Shown here in pieces: positions 54,746-63,720 of a stretch of DNA of 64,000 nt. Source of the DNA: CAYYKD01 sp964471825 (GTDB lineage: Bacteria; Spirochaetota; GWE2-31-10; CAYYKD01); NCBI GenBank assembly GCA_964471825.1, contig CAYYKD010000013.1, forward strand, positions 19,896 to 83,895, read 5' to 3'. The position numbers and the translations under genes were made by a program. Under the pieces are notes generated by a model. The model was not told where the DNA came from. It was given only the letters and a program-made list of their open reading frames with translations, and ran no database searches. Numbering within the stretch: the first letter of the stretch is position 1; each line of letters begins with the position of its first letter.

Positions 54746-56218
54746 TCAATAAATTTTTTGTAAATTAAACTCCAGAATAATTTTAGTTCCATTAATTCTT
54801 TCTATTTTGATAGTTCCATCTAATTGATTGACCAGTAAACCTACCAGCATAAGACCAAAACCTGTTGATTCTTCAAAACTAACGAATTCAGGAAGACCGT
54901 TGCCATTGTCTTCGATAGAAATAATAGCACAGGCATCTTTCTTTTTAATCGATACAACAATAAGACCTTCACTTCTATCTATAAAAGCATACTTCATAAT
55001 ATTTGTGAGAAGTTCATTGATGATAATTCCCAGTGGAAATAACTGTTTGGAGTTTATTTTAAAATCATCCAAATATTTTTCTAATTTAATAAAATTTTTA
55101 TTTGGAAACAAATTTACTATGTCGTCTATAAAAGTTAAAAAATATTCCTTAATGGATATTTCAAGAAAATTAGCAGATATAAATATTTTATTATATAATA
55201 CTATCATACTCTGCACTCTACTTTCTGCATCCTTTAAAGCAGCAATAGCTTGTACATCATCAAGATTGTCCGCCTGAAGAGCGAGCAGGCTTTTTATGGT
55301 AGTCATGTTATTTTTAATGCGATGGTGCACTTCTTGTAGAATAATCTCCTTCTCTTTCAAAAGAAATTTTATTCGTTCTTCATCTTTTTTTCGTTGAGTC
55401 AAATCTAATCCAAAGACACAGTTTTGTTTTCCCAATGCAATAAAGCCCCAAGATATATAATTTTCAGTACCATCTTTACTTGTTACTAAAGATTCTAATG
55501 GAGTTATTTCTGATTGTGTTTTAATGGCATATTCTACCCTTTTTGTCCACTCCTCAATAAAGGCACCCCTGTGAACTTCATCAGGGTAGGCTAATTTCCA
55601 CCAATGTTCTATTGTTGGCACTTCATTAATATTATATCCAAATAAATTAATAAAATTATGGTTTATATAATCAGCTTTTTGTTCCTCCCCTGTTGACATG
55701 TAAATAGCGAGTGGAGAAGTGTCTGCTAATGCTCTAAATTTTTTCTCGTTTTGCTCTATCTCTTTTTGAGCTATTTTAAGCTCTTTTTCAATTCTATTTT
55801 TTTCAATTTTATTTTTGTGTATATTATAAACTTTTTCAATTTTTTCAAGCAGTTCATTTTTCAGATCACCAGATTTAACAATAAAGTCCATTGCTCCATT
55901 TTTCATAGCTTTTACTACTGTTTCTATACTGTTATCTACAGTCAAAAAAATGAAGCTATAATCATTATTCTCACTGTTAATTTTTTCTAGTAATTCTATT
56001 CCGTTAATACCCGGCAACTGTGAGTCAAGTAAGATTATTTCAGGCGTAATTTCAGGATTTTTTAAATAATTATAACCATCGAGACCGGATTGAATGACTT
56101 TGATTTTGAAACGAATATCTCCAAGAATTTTTTTAATAAAATGAATAAAGTCTGCATTATCTTCAATAAGTAATATCTCTATTGTCTCATTTTTTTTATA
56201 AGATTCCATAAAAGTCAT
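54746..56218 (-). CDS. REC-PAS-HisKA_2 hybrid histidine kinase
   Basis: 490 aa, cytoplasmic. REC (12-130) with acceptor Asp65 (LLDSQLPG). Coiled coil 135-160. PAS (160-280) starting FRALADTSPLAIYMSTGEEQ. HisKA_2 with the acceptor in LQEVHHRIKNN (about 295-304; His298/His299), and an HATPase domain with N-box INELLTNIMKYAF, and ENGNGLP/GFGLMLVGLL. Here the receiver is N-terminal, so it takes a phosphate from another kinase and then governs this one. ATG 56218 with AAGGAG upstream; 85 bases after the REC gene. Confidence 0.9.
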   Translation of the reverse strand: MTFMESYKKNETIEILLIEDNADFIHFIKKILGDIRFKIKVIQSGLDGYNYLKNPEITPEIILLDSQLPGINGIELLEKINSENNDYSFIFLTVDNSIETVVKAMKNGAMDFIVKSGDLKNELLEKIEKVYNIHKNKIEKNRIEKELKIAQKEIEQNEKKFRALADTSPLAIYMSTGEEQKADYINHNFINLFGYNINEVPTIEHWWKLAYPDEVHRGAFIEEWTKRVEYAIKTQSEITPLESLVTSKDGTENYISWGFIALGKQNCVFGLDLTQRKKDEERIKFLLKEKEIILQEVHHRIKNNMTTIKSLLALQADNLDDVQAIAALKDAESRVQSMIVLYNKIFISANFLEISIKEYFLTFIDDIVNLFPNKNFIKLEKYLDDFKINSKQLFPLGIIINELLTNIMKYAFIDRSEGLIVVSIKKKDACAIISIEDNGNGLPEFVSFEESTGFGLMLVGLLVNQLDGTIKIERINGTKIILEFNLQKIY

Positions 56219-56303
56219 ACTAACTCCTTGAAAAATTGAATTAAACTAAAAAAATATATTAACTAATGTTCTTGCAAAAAAAATCTGATTTTTTCATCAA
56301 ACA

Positions 56304-56765
56304 TTAACTAAATATCTTTTTTACATCGCTGACAACTCCCCAGTAATAACCCAGTTTGCTTACTTTTTCTGTAAAATCAGCGAATTTAACAGGTTTAACA
56401 ATAAAGTCGTTTGCACCTAAACGCATTGCTTTCTCAATATCCTCTCCATCAGAAGTTGTTGTAAGCATAACAATAGGTATTCCTTTCAATTTTTCATCAG
56501 ATCTGATCTGTTCCAAAACCTGAAACCCGTTTAAAAAAGGCATCTTTACATCCAAAAGTATCAACATGGGTTTAAGCTGGTGATCACCTTCATAAGCGAA
56601 CTCTTTTTTTAGAAAATGCATCGCCTCTTCACCGTTTTTTAGATGAATAATCTCGTTCATTAAATTACTATTCTTCTTTAATGTCTGCATGATTAAACGA
56701 GCGTGATCCATATTGTCTTCGACAACCAAAATTGGCGGAAATAATGTTTTAATTTCTTCTTTCAT
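56304..56765 (-). CDS. single-domain response regulator (Rcp1-like)
   Basis: 153 aa, REC only. Acidic pocket VVEDNMDH, acceptor Asp72 (LILLDVKMPF), switch Thr in VMLTTTSD, Lys124 (IVKPVKF). The insertion with KKEFAYEGDHQLKPM is typical of the Rcp1/CheY-like partners of phytochrome-type kinases. Lies between two kinases and is the natural phosphate shuttle between them. SD GGAGAAT. Confidence 0.92.
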   Translation of the reverse strand: MKEEIKTLFPPILVVEDNMDHARLIMQTLKKNSNLMNEIIHLKNGEEAMHFLKKEFAYEGDHQLKPMLILLDVKMPFLNGFQVLEQIRSDEKLKGIPIVMLTTTSDGEDIEKAMRLGANDFIVKPVKFADFTEKVSKLGYYWGVVSDVKKIFS

Positions 56766-56782
56766 AGCTATTCTCCACTTTA

Positions 56783-59260
56783 TTAAATATTCATATCAAT
56801 TTTAAAAACCGTGCCATGGGACCCCGTTGATTCTGCCCAAATTTTCCAATGATGCTGTTCTATTACTTTTTTACAAAATGTCAACCCCATTCCAACCCCT
56901 TCTGAATCATTTATCTTCAAGCGTTCTCCAGGATTAAAAACTATTTCCAGTTGACCGGGCGGTATCCCTATACCATCATCTTTTATAAATATAATATTGT
57001 CATTTATACCTAAAGTAATATTTTTGCCCTCATAATTCAAGGCATTTGATATAAGATTTCTAAATACAACTTCGATTCGTTGTCTGTCTCCAAATATTTG
57101 GGGTAAATCACTCCATGTTACAGATGCTTTTTCTTTTTGAATAGTTAAACTCAGATCCATTACTACTTTCTCAATAACTTGATTTAATGAAAAATAGTCA
57201 AATTGTATTTTTTTTGTATTTAAACGAGAAATATCCAGTAAACTAAGCACAAGTTTATGCATATTTTGAGCATTAGCTTTGAGTCTTTCAAGACAAAATC
57301 TACCATTTTCATCAAGGATGCGTCCATAGTCTTCCAGCAATTCCGATGCGTATCCTTCCATAGATATTAACGGAACCTGTAAATCATGGGAAGCGATGTA
57401 CACCATTTCTTCAAGACTTTGATTAGTGTCCAATAACTGTTGCTGTGTTGATTTTAGAGCCGTTATATCCTCTACTATGCATAAATGTTGGGGATTATCT
57501 TTATCTTTCATTAATAAGGGAGCAATTGTCATGTTTATCCAGATAATTGCCCCATTTTTATGGATATATCTTTTTTCCATCTTAAAGTTATTAATTTTAC
57601 CACTGTTTAAAAGATCCATGTTGTCCAGATCAGCTTGAATATCATCAGGGTGGCTAATGGACATCCAATCTATTTTTCCTAACTCCTCTATTGATCGTCC
57701 AACAATCTTTTCATATTTGGGATTTGCTTCGATAATATTTCCATTTTTTGAATGAATTAACGCAATACCTAAAGGTGCATCCATAAATATAGTCCTAAAC
57801 TTTTCCTCACTTTCCTTTAATAACTGCTCCGCCTGAAAACGCTGGGTTAAGTCAAGTCCAAAAGCCCAATTTTGCTTTCCAATAGTGATAAAACCCCACG
57901 AAATATTTTTAGTCGAACCATCTTTACAGGTTACAACTACCTCCATAGGTTCAATTTGTGTTTTTGTCTTAATTGCTAATTCTACTTTATTTTGCCATTC
58001 ATTTATTAGCTGATTTCGATACGATTCATCAGGATAAGCCAAAGGCCACCATTTTTCAACCGTTGGAACTTCCTCCATTTTATATCCGAATAGTTTTGTA
58101 AATGTATGATTAATATATACCGCTTTTTGTTCAACACCGGTTGACATATAGATGGCAAGAGGTGATGTATCAGCTAATGCTCTAAATTTACCCTCACTTT
58201 CTTTCAATTTGGATGTGAGTTTATCTGCAATTATTTTGGCACTTTGACTAGTGTTAAAAAGGGAAGCAAGCAAGAAAAAAAGCAAAATATTGATAATAAA
58301 TGAACCAAAAAAAACAAACATCACATTGCTTTTAAAATAAGGACTTCTCTCTTTTATCTGATGAAATTGCAAAACCCATTTTTTACCATTAAAACTGACA
58401 GGCACCTCTGCTGTTCTCAATTTCATTTTTTCTAATTTTAATGATTCACTTTTTTGGCTATCAAACAATAAGTTTTGTTCAGAAATATATTCATCAAATA
58501 CTTTCATATAAATCTGGCTACGGATGTTAAAATCCCATTGACCTATTATTCCAAACATTAAATCATCCATTCTATAAGGGCTATAAACCCAACCTATGAT
58601 AGCTCTGCGGCGATCTTCCAATGTATTGACCGGTGAATTTCTTTTATAAACAGGCACATACATAAGTGTTCCGGCCTGAAGATCATCTTGAGTCTCCTGG
58701 ACCAATAGCACCTTCCCGGATAAAGCTGAAATATCATAATCGCGAGCTTGTTCCATTGCCAATCTTCGAACCGGCTCTGAAAACATATTATACCCGAAAG
58801 CCCTTTTATTGCGGGCATCAAATGGCTCAAGGTAGGTTATAGAAGTTATCAGATCACTTTTTATAATTGGTCTTAAGTTGTAATCAGGAAATCCTTCATC
58901 TCTAATATTATTAATATGTTGTTGAAGTTTGTTTTCAGGAATAATCTGTGCAAAACCTAAGCCCTGGATACCGGGAAGACTGATATTTATTTTGCTTTTT
59001 TCAAAATAATATTTCCAGTCACTTCTAGTAATATTTTCAGAGGTAGAAAAAAAAGCTGCCCCACTTCGTAAAAGTTGAGCATGGGCGTGAAGTCTTGTGG
59101 CTATTTTTGTTTCTATATCACTACAAACGAGGATAAATTTTTGCTGGTCTCTGTACTCTATATAACTTGAAGTAAAATAAGTTGAAATGCAGGTAATTGC
59201 AAACCCAACTAAAAAAATGATATAAACTACCCAGGTTTTTTTTAGGATTGAATTTGCCAT
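56783..59260 (-). CDS. CHASE-PAS-PAS sensor histidine kinase
   Basis: 825 aa. Helix 1 at 10-30, an extracytoplasmic CHASE domain (35-305: GAAFFSTSENITRSDWKYYF, GIQGLGFAQ), helix 2 at about 305-328, two PAS domains (355-475 and 480-600), and HisKA with the acceptor His near residue 625 (YIASHDLQVPLISMEGY) and HATPase with GVGMGLTFCKKVIEQH. Senses a ligand outside the inner membrane. The first PAS is closely related to the PAS of the kinase at 54746, which indicates duplication within the cluster. SD AAGGAAAAT; no partner regulator other than the following REC protein. Confidence 0.92.
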   Translation of the reverse strand: MANSILKKTWVVYIIFLVGFAITCISTYFTSSYIEYRDQQKFILVCSDIETKIATRLHAHAQLLRSGAAFFSTSENITRSDWKYYFEKSKINISLPGIQGLGFAQIIPENKLQQHINNIRDEGFPDYNLRPIIKSDLITSITYLEPFDARNKRAFGYNMFSEPVRRLAMEQARDYDISALSGKVLLVQETQDDLQAGTLMYVPVYKRNSPVNTLEDRRRAIIGWVYSPYRMDDLMFGIIGQWDFNIRSQIYMKVFDEYISEQNLLFDSQKSESLKLEKMKLRTAEVPVSFNGKKWVLQFHQIKERSPYFKSNVMFVFFGSFIINILLFFLLASLFNTSQSAKIIADKLTSKLKESEGKFRALADTSPLAIYMSTGVEQKAVYINHTFTKLFGYKMEEVPTVEKWWPLAYPDESYRNQLINEWQNKVELAIKTKTQIEPMEVVVTCKDGSTKNISWGFITIGKQNWAFGLDLTQRFQAEQLLKESEEKFRTIFMDAPLGIALIHSKNGNIIEANPKYEKIVGRSIEELGKIDWMSISHPDDIQADLDNMDLLNSGKINNFKMEKRYIHKNGAIIWINMTIAPLLMKDKDNPQHLCIVEDITALKSTQQQLLDTNQSLEEMVYIASHDLQVPLISMEGYASELLEDYGRILDENGRFCLERLKANAQNMHKLVLSLLDISRLNTKKIQFDYFSLNQVIEKVVMDLSLTIQKEKASVTWSDLPQIFGDRQRIEVVFRNLISNALNYEGKNITLGINDNIIFIKDDGIGIPPGQLEIVFNPGERLKINDSEGVGMGLTFCKKVIEQHHWKIWAESTGSHGTVFKIDMNI

Positions 59261-59462
59261 TCATTTTCCTTAATATCAGAAGTAATCATTATAATTCAAA
59301 TGATAGGTGAAATTATAAACTCTGTCAACTAAATATCAAAAAACCTGACCGAATTTCCAAGCAGATTTTAATTGAATAAGGTCACTATCACAAATCACCT
59401 TATGTATCGCTCTATAGGACTTCATAGCTTTTTATAGGATTAAAAACCGGAACAACCTCAAA

Positions 59463-59519
59463 TTATAACTTTAAAGTAGCTTTAACTTCTGCGTTCTATT
59501 GGTCACGCTTTTCCATGTT
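59463..59519 (+). repeat. 57-bp dispersed repeat, copy 2
   Basis: Matches 51867-51923 with 3 mismatches. Lies 119 bp before the lipoprotein start at 59638. The remaining spacer 59261-59462 has no recognisable feature. Confidence 0.9.
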
Positions 59520-59637
59520 ATATAAAAAATATACCTATCAAATATTCAAAAATCGTATTTTGACGGAGCATCATGTAAAAAAGTTGATTTTAAATATTTA
59601 TGTGATATACTCTATAAATATCAAAAAGGAGACTCTA

Positions 59638-60624
59638 ATGAGAATTATTTTTAAAAAGTTACTGCCTAGTTTTTTGTGCTTTATGATGACTGCATGCTCG
59701 CAGAATAACACTGAAATTAAAAACCCCGATCTTTTTAATGTCGATGCAAGTACGGACATGACACCATGGATATCGGGAGATGTTATTACTTCAAAAATTC
59801 ATTATGATGGTTTTACTGAAGAAACAACTCTTAATCTTACAGTAGGTGTAGGAAAATACTCTTCGATAAGGATTGATATCGAAAAAACCGAACAATATTT
59901 CTTTTCGATCTTCAATAACATCAAAGTTACAGACCTATCACTGGATTCTGATGAGATAGGTAATCTTTACATCGGATTAAAAAAAGAAAAGGGTGACATT
60001 GTTCTTCCACTTGATACAACTAATGACGATCCTGATATTATTCAGTATAACTATACATTAGAACCCGGATGTTACTATGTAGTAATTAAGAACTTCACAA
60101 CAAATGTAGCATCGATTAAGTACAAGTTTGCTTCAAAAGCGGGTTTACCCGGATACATTCTACCTTGGGTCGGAAAAGAGTTACTAGATGCGACTATTAA
60201 AACAGATGGGCTTGATTATTCAACAAGCAGCCCATTAGTTATAGTGCCCGAAGCTGATGTTTTTACTAAGCTAACGATAGATAAAGAAGACACCTATGGC
60301 CTGTATATACTTGATTATAGAAATCAATGGTTGTTTGACGGCGGAGATCCGGAATTGATTCTAAATACAATTTTTATCAGCATACAAAATGAAAATGGTC
60401 AGTTCATAAGCGGTCAAGATAATGAGACAGGGGATTTTAAGACAGAGTTTCCAGCGTTAAACGGAGTAAGGTCAAAGAATAATGAGGACAACGATCCGAA
60501 TACCCTTTGGTATATTACTTTTGATCTGTCACCCGGTGTATACTACATATCTTTTGAAAACCAAATCTTCTGGGAAAACCACGGTAATTATAAGATATTT
60601 ACAGCAAGCAGCGTAGTAGAGTAG
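59638..60624 (+). CDS. lipoprotein of unknown function, 328 aa
   Basis: I start at ATG 59638, with AAGGAG 6 bases upstream; the frame extends to 59515 but that part lies in the repeat. MRIIFKKLLPSFLCFMMTAC gives a lipoprotein signal with Cys20. The mature protein is acidic, with two similar beta-rich segments (IRIDIEKTEQYFFSIFN...YYVVIKNF, and LTIDKEDTYGLYILDY...YYISFENQ), each like the bacterial pre-peptidase C-terminal/PPC jelly-roll repeat with YY-V/I motif. Possibly a surface protein. No enzyme motif. Confidence 0.75.
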   Translation: MRIIFKKLLPSFLCFMMTACSQNNTEIKNPDLFNVDASTDMTPWISGDVITSKIHYDGFTEETTLNLTVGVGKYSSIRIDIEKTEQYFFSIFNNIKVTDLSLDSDEIGNLYIGLKKEKGDIVLPLDTTNDDPDIIQYNYTLEPGCYYVVIKNFTTNVASIKYKFASKAGLPGYILPWVGKELLDATIKTDGLDYSTSSPLVIVPEADVFTKLTIDKEDTYGLYILDYRNQWLFDGGDPELILNTIFISIQNENGQFISGQDNETGDFKTEFPALNGVRSKNNEDNDPNTLWYITFDLSPGVYYISFENQIFWENHGNYKIFTASSVVE

Positions 60625-60660
60625 TAAAGTATTGTTATATATAAAATATAAAATATAAAA

Positions 60661-60689
60661 TAAAAAGGGGGGCTTGATTAAGGCCTCCC
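60661..60689 (-). terminator. intrinsic terminator downstream of cdd
   Basis: On the minus strand GGGAGGC, 9-base loop, GCCCCCC (one mismatch), then TTTTTATTTTA. Lies 60 bases past the cdd stop; between the two convergent genes. Confidence 0.65.
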
Positions 60690-60751
60690 AATAGTTTATA
60701 TTTTGTAGGGGTCTCTATTAGTAACACATATTAGTATCAAATATTAGTAAT

Positions 60752-61156
60752 TTATTTGTCTGACAGTTCATGCAGGGCGTCAAAGGGGTAGAGTTCAGAT
60801 AACCTGAAAACCTTGAATTGCCCGTCACCCCGGCAAATAATTACTTCCATGTCACCTGAATTTGGGAACTCTGAGAGTACCTGTCTGCAGATACCGCATG
60901 GCGGAAGGTAGTCCTCTGAGTCAGGGCTATAGATTGCTATGGCTAAAAAGTCCAGCTCACCTTCTATCACTGCTGATGAGACGGCCGTCCTTTCAGCACA
61001 TATTGTTGCTCCATAGGAGCGGTTCTCAACATTAACACCTCGGAACATTTTCCCGGAACGGGTCAAAAGCGCAGCTCCGACTCTGAATTTTGAATATGGT
61101 GCATATGAATTCCGGGTAATATCCATTGCGGCTCTAATTAAACTATCGAAGTCCAT
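60752..61156 (-). CDS. cdd: cytidine deaminase
   Basis: Hydrolyses cytidine/deoxycytidine to uridine/deoxyuridine in pyrimidine salvage. 134 aa, the short homotetrameric type. Zinc ligands Cys53 (with the catalytic Glu55 in CAERTA), Cys87 and Cys90 (PPCGICRQ) all present; N-terminal YSKFRVGAAL and VNVENRSYG bind the nucleoside. No adjoining nucleoside gene. Confidence 0.96.
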   Translation of the reverse strand: MDFDSLIRAAMDITRNSYAPYSKFRVGAALLTRSGKMFRGVNVENRSYGATICAERTAVSSAVIEGELDFLAIAIYSPDSEDYLPPCGICRQVLSEFPNSGDMEVIICRGDGQFKVFRLSELYPFDALHELSDK

Positions 61157-61232
61157 TTTAATGCTCCTATTAGGTAGAATTTGTAGTATTTGTAGAAAAT
61201 TAAAAAATTGTACTATTTGTTGACTTTTTTTA

Positions 61233-61261
61233 TTGACTTAACTTTACCAATAGTTTATATT
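61233..61261 (+). promoter_or_regulatory. sigma70-like promoter of the HD-GYP gene
   Basis: TTGACT (61233-61238), 17-base spacer, TATATT (61256-61261), about 60 bases before the start codon. Confidence 0.65.
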
Positions 61262-61321
61262 TATATATTATCAATAATTCTCCGGAAGATCAATTGATTT
61301 TGAGAATAAATAGGAATAAAT

Positions 61322-62407
61322 ATGGAAATGCTCAAAAATAAAAATATTATTTTTGCTGATGATGACAGTCAGATATGCACTCTAATGAAAACAGTTCTTG
61401 AAAACAGCGGTTTTAATATATCAATATGTAAAACAGGCTCTGAGATCTATGATGAATTGGTAAGGAGACCTGATTTCTACGATCTGATATTGCTGGATAT
61501 AGGTCTTGAGGACCTGGATGGAATATCACTTACGCAGAAGATCAAGGCAGAAAATAATCTTAGTGACATACCGCTTATATTTGTTTCAGGACTCTCTGAT
61601 CCCGGGCATAAAAAACTAGGATTTGAGGCAGGCTGTGTTGATTATATAACTAAGCCCTTTGATATACTTGAGATAACTATGAGGATAAACCTTCAGCTTG
61701 AACTCTATCAAAGACGAAAAGATGCTATTAACTATGCAAAGACTCTAGAGCTTGCGGTTGTTCAAAGAACAAATGAGATCTATCAGACAAAGAAGGCCCT
61801 CATAATGAGCCTCTCAACTCTTGCGGAAACAAGAGATCCTGAGACAGGTGAACATCTGTTGAGAACGCAGCTCTACTCAAAACTCATTGCTGAGAGAATG
61901 TCACTTATGACAAAATATAAAACGATTATTGATACAAAGTTTATTGAACTTATGCATGACTGCAGCCCCTTGCACGATATAGGCAAGGTCGGGATACCCG
62001 ATAATATCCTTCTTAAAAAGGGACCGCTTACACCTGATGAATTTGAGAAGATGAAAGAGCATACAACTATCGGACAAAAAGCTCTTCTTTCAAGCATTGA
62101 TGTTCTTAAAGAGAATGAATTTCTTAATTTCTCAGCTGAGATATCTGTGTCTCATCATGAGAGATATAATGGCGATGGCTATCCCTTTGGCCTTAAGGGT
62201 GATGAAATCCCGCTATGTGGTAGGATTATGGCTATATCAGACATCTATGACGCTCTTATCTCTAGAAGGATCTATAAAGAGGCGTGGAGTTTTAAGCAGG
62301 CAAAAGAGCTTATCATATATGAATCCGGTAAGATCTTTGATCCCGATGTTGTCCACGCCTTCCTCGACTGTGAAGAGGAGATGATTGAGATATCTAAGCG
62401 GTTTTAA
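61322..62407 (+). CDS. response regulator with HD-GYP domain (cyclic di-GMP phosphodiesterase type)
   Basis: 361 aa. REC (1-125) with acceptor Asp59 (LILLDIGLED) and Lys111 (ITKPF). HD-GYP (about 160-355): H/D metal residues from TGEHLLRTQ (176-183), HDIGK (218-222), H247, HHE (278-280) and GDGYP (284-288). Expected to hydrolyse cyclic di-GMP. Opposes the GGDEF protein at 10510. No cognate kinase nearby, as often with RpfG-like regulators. Confidence 0.93.
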   Translation: MEMLKNKNIIFADDDSQICTLMKTVLENSGFNISICKTGSEIYDELVRRPDFYDLILLDIGLEDLDGISLTQKIKAENNLSDIPLIFVSGLSDPGHKKLGFEAGCVDYITKPFDILEITMRINLQLELYQRRKDAINYAKTLELAVVQRTNEIYQTKKALIMSLSTLAETRDPETGEHLLRTQLYSKLIAERMSLMTKYKTIIDTKFIELMHDCSPLHDIGKVGIPDNILLKKGPLTPDEFEKMKEHTTIGQKALLSSIDVLKENEFLNFSAEISVSHHERYNGDGYPFGLKGDEIPLCGRIMAISDIYDALISRRIYKEAWSFKQAKELIIYESGKIFDPDVVHAFLDCEEEMIEISKRF

Positions 62408-62508
62408 ACGAATCTAAACTATTTTAAAATGGTTCTAAACGATTATAAACGATTATAAACTATTTTATACTATTCTATACTGTTGGAAACAGGCATCCAT
62501 CTTAGTCC
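62408..62508 (+). repeat. short A/T repeats between HD-GYP and cysK
   Basis: Irregular copies of AAACGATTATAAA and ACTATTTTATACTATTCTATAC; no terminator hairpin is clear for either convergent gene. Confidence 0.5.
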
Positions 62509-63432
62509 CTATGCTTCCTCAAATAGCCATGTTGAAAGATATCTCTCACCTGTGTCAGGTAGAATTACCACTATTAACTTGCCCTCATTCTCCTTTCGTC
62601 TTGCCAGCTCCAGCCCCGCCCAGAGTGCTGCTCCCGATGAAATACCTATAAGTAATCCCTCCTGCTTTGCCGCCTCTCTAGCTGTTATACCTGCATTTTC
62701 ATCCTGTACCTGTATTATCTCATCGATTAGATCGCCCCTATAGACTCCGGGTATAAAACCTGCACCAATCCCCTGAATCTTATGAGGTCCGGGTTGACCA
62801 CCCGAAAGAATCGGTGATTTTTCCGGTTCAACTGCAACAGAATAGATCTTCTTTCTCTTCTTGAGTGCATCTGTTATGCCTGTAATCGTTCCGCCTGTTC
62901 CTACTCCGCCGACAACAATATCAACCTTGCCGTCTGTGTCATTCCAGATCTCCTCAGCTGTTGTTCTTCTATGTACTTCAGGATTTGCCGGATTGTTAAA
63001 TTGCTGCGGCATCCATGAGTTTGGGTGTTCCTTGAGAAGCTCCTCAGCCCTTGCGATAGCCCCCTTCATCCCCTTAGCGCCTTCAGTCAGAATCAGCTCT
63101 GCACCAAATATCTTTAAAAGTTTCCTTCTCTCGATACTCATTGTTTCAGGCATCGTTAATATAAGTTTGTAGCCCTTCACGGCAGCTATATAGGCAAGTC
63201 CAACGCCTGTGTTTCCGCTTGTCGGTTCGATGATGACTGTGTCCTTTTTTAGTACACCGCTTTTCTCTGCATCCTCTATCATCGCCAGTGCAATTCTATC
63301 CTTAACGCTTGAGAGCGGGTTGAATGCCTCGACCTTAACAACTACAGTTGCCTTAAGCCCATCTGTTAATCTATTAATCCTTACAAGCGGCGTGTTCCCG
63401 ATAAGTTTTGTTATGTTTTCATAAATCTTCAT
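62509..63432 (-). CDS. cysK: cysteine synthase (O-acetylserine sulfhydrylase)
   Basis: Makes cysteine from O-acetylserine and sulfide with PLP. 307 aa, full length. PLP-binding Lys44 (NPLSSVKDRIA), phosphate loop PTSGNTG (70-76), and a glycine-rich GVGTGGTITG near 176-185. The MSIERRKLLKIFGAEL segment is typical. SD AAGGAG before ATG. Its own promoter overlaps a perfect inverted repeat (63451-63468), so it is probably regulated by sulfur or iron-sulfur status. Confidence 0.96.
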   Translation of the reverse strand: MKIYENITKLIGNTPLVRINRLTDGLKATVVVKVEAFNPLSSVKDRIALAMIEDAEKSGVLKKDTVIIEPTSGNTGVGLAYIAAVKGYKLILTMPETMSIERRKLLKIFGAELILTEGAKGMKGAIARAEELLKEHPNSWMPQQFNNPANPEVHRRTTAEEIWNDTDGKVDIVVGGVGTGGTITGITDALKKRKKIYSVAVEPEKSPILSGGQPGPHKIQGIGAGFIPGVYRGDLIDEIIQVQDENAGITAREAAKQEGLLIGISSGAALWAGLELARRKENEGKLIVVILPDTGERYLSTWLFEEA

Positions 63433-63450
63433 TATCCTCTCCTTTATACC

Positions 63451-63496
63451 ATACTATGATGATAGTATATATAGTATATAAAAATGAGTTTGTCAA
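63451..63496 (-). promoter_or_regulatory. cysK promoter with overlapping palindromic operator
   Basis: Minus strand: TTGACA (63496-63491), 17-base spacer, TATATA (63473-63468). ATACTA-TCATCA-TAGTAT (63468-63451) is a perfect 6-bp-arm inverted repeat spanning the start site, with another ATACTA just upstream. The layout fits a repressor of the Rrf2 type (CymR/IscR), which is an inference. Confidence 0.65.
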
Positions 63497-63720
63497 CAAA
63501 AAAATCGGTTTTTTTTAATAAAATTGGAATTTTTTTTAAAAAAAGCGGTTGATAAGGTAATCCTTCATAAACATGACTGAAGTTGAGACTGCATTTGATC
63601 AATTATTAGTAACAAAATCTAAACAAAAATAACATAAAAAGTCTTTTAAAAAATGTAAATTTAATGTATAATTAATAATTATGTAAGAAAATAAAACATG
63701 GTTAATATAAGAGGGTTAAA

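Noticed and set aside
59515..59637. Extended N-terminus of the lipoprotein
   Set aside because: Starts in a dispersed repeat and would bury the lipoprotein signal; AAGGAG precedes ATG 59638.
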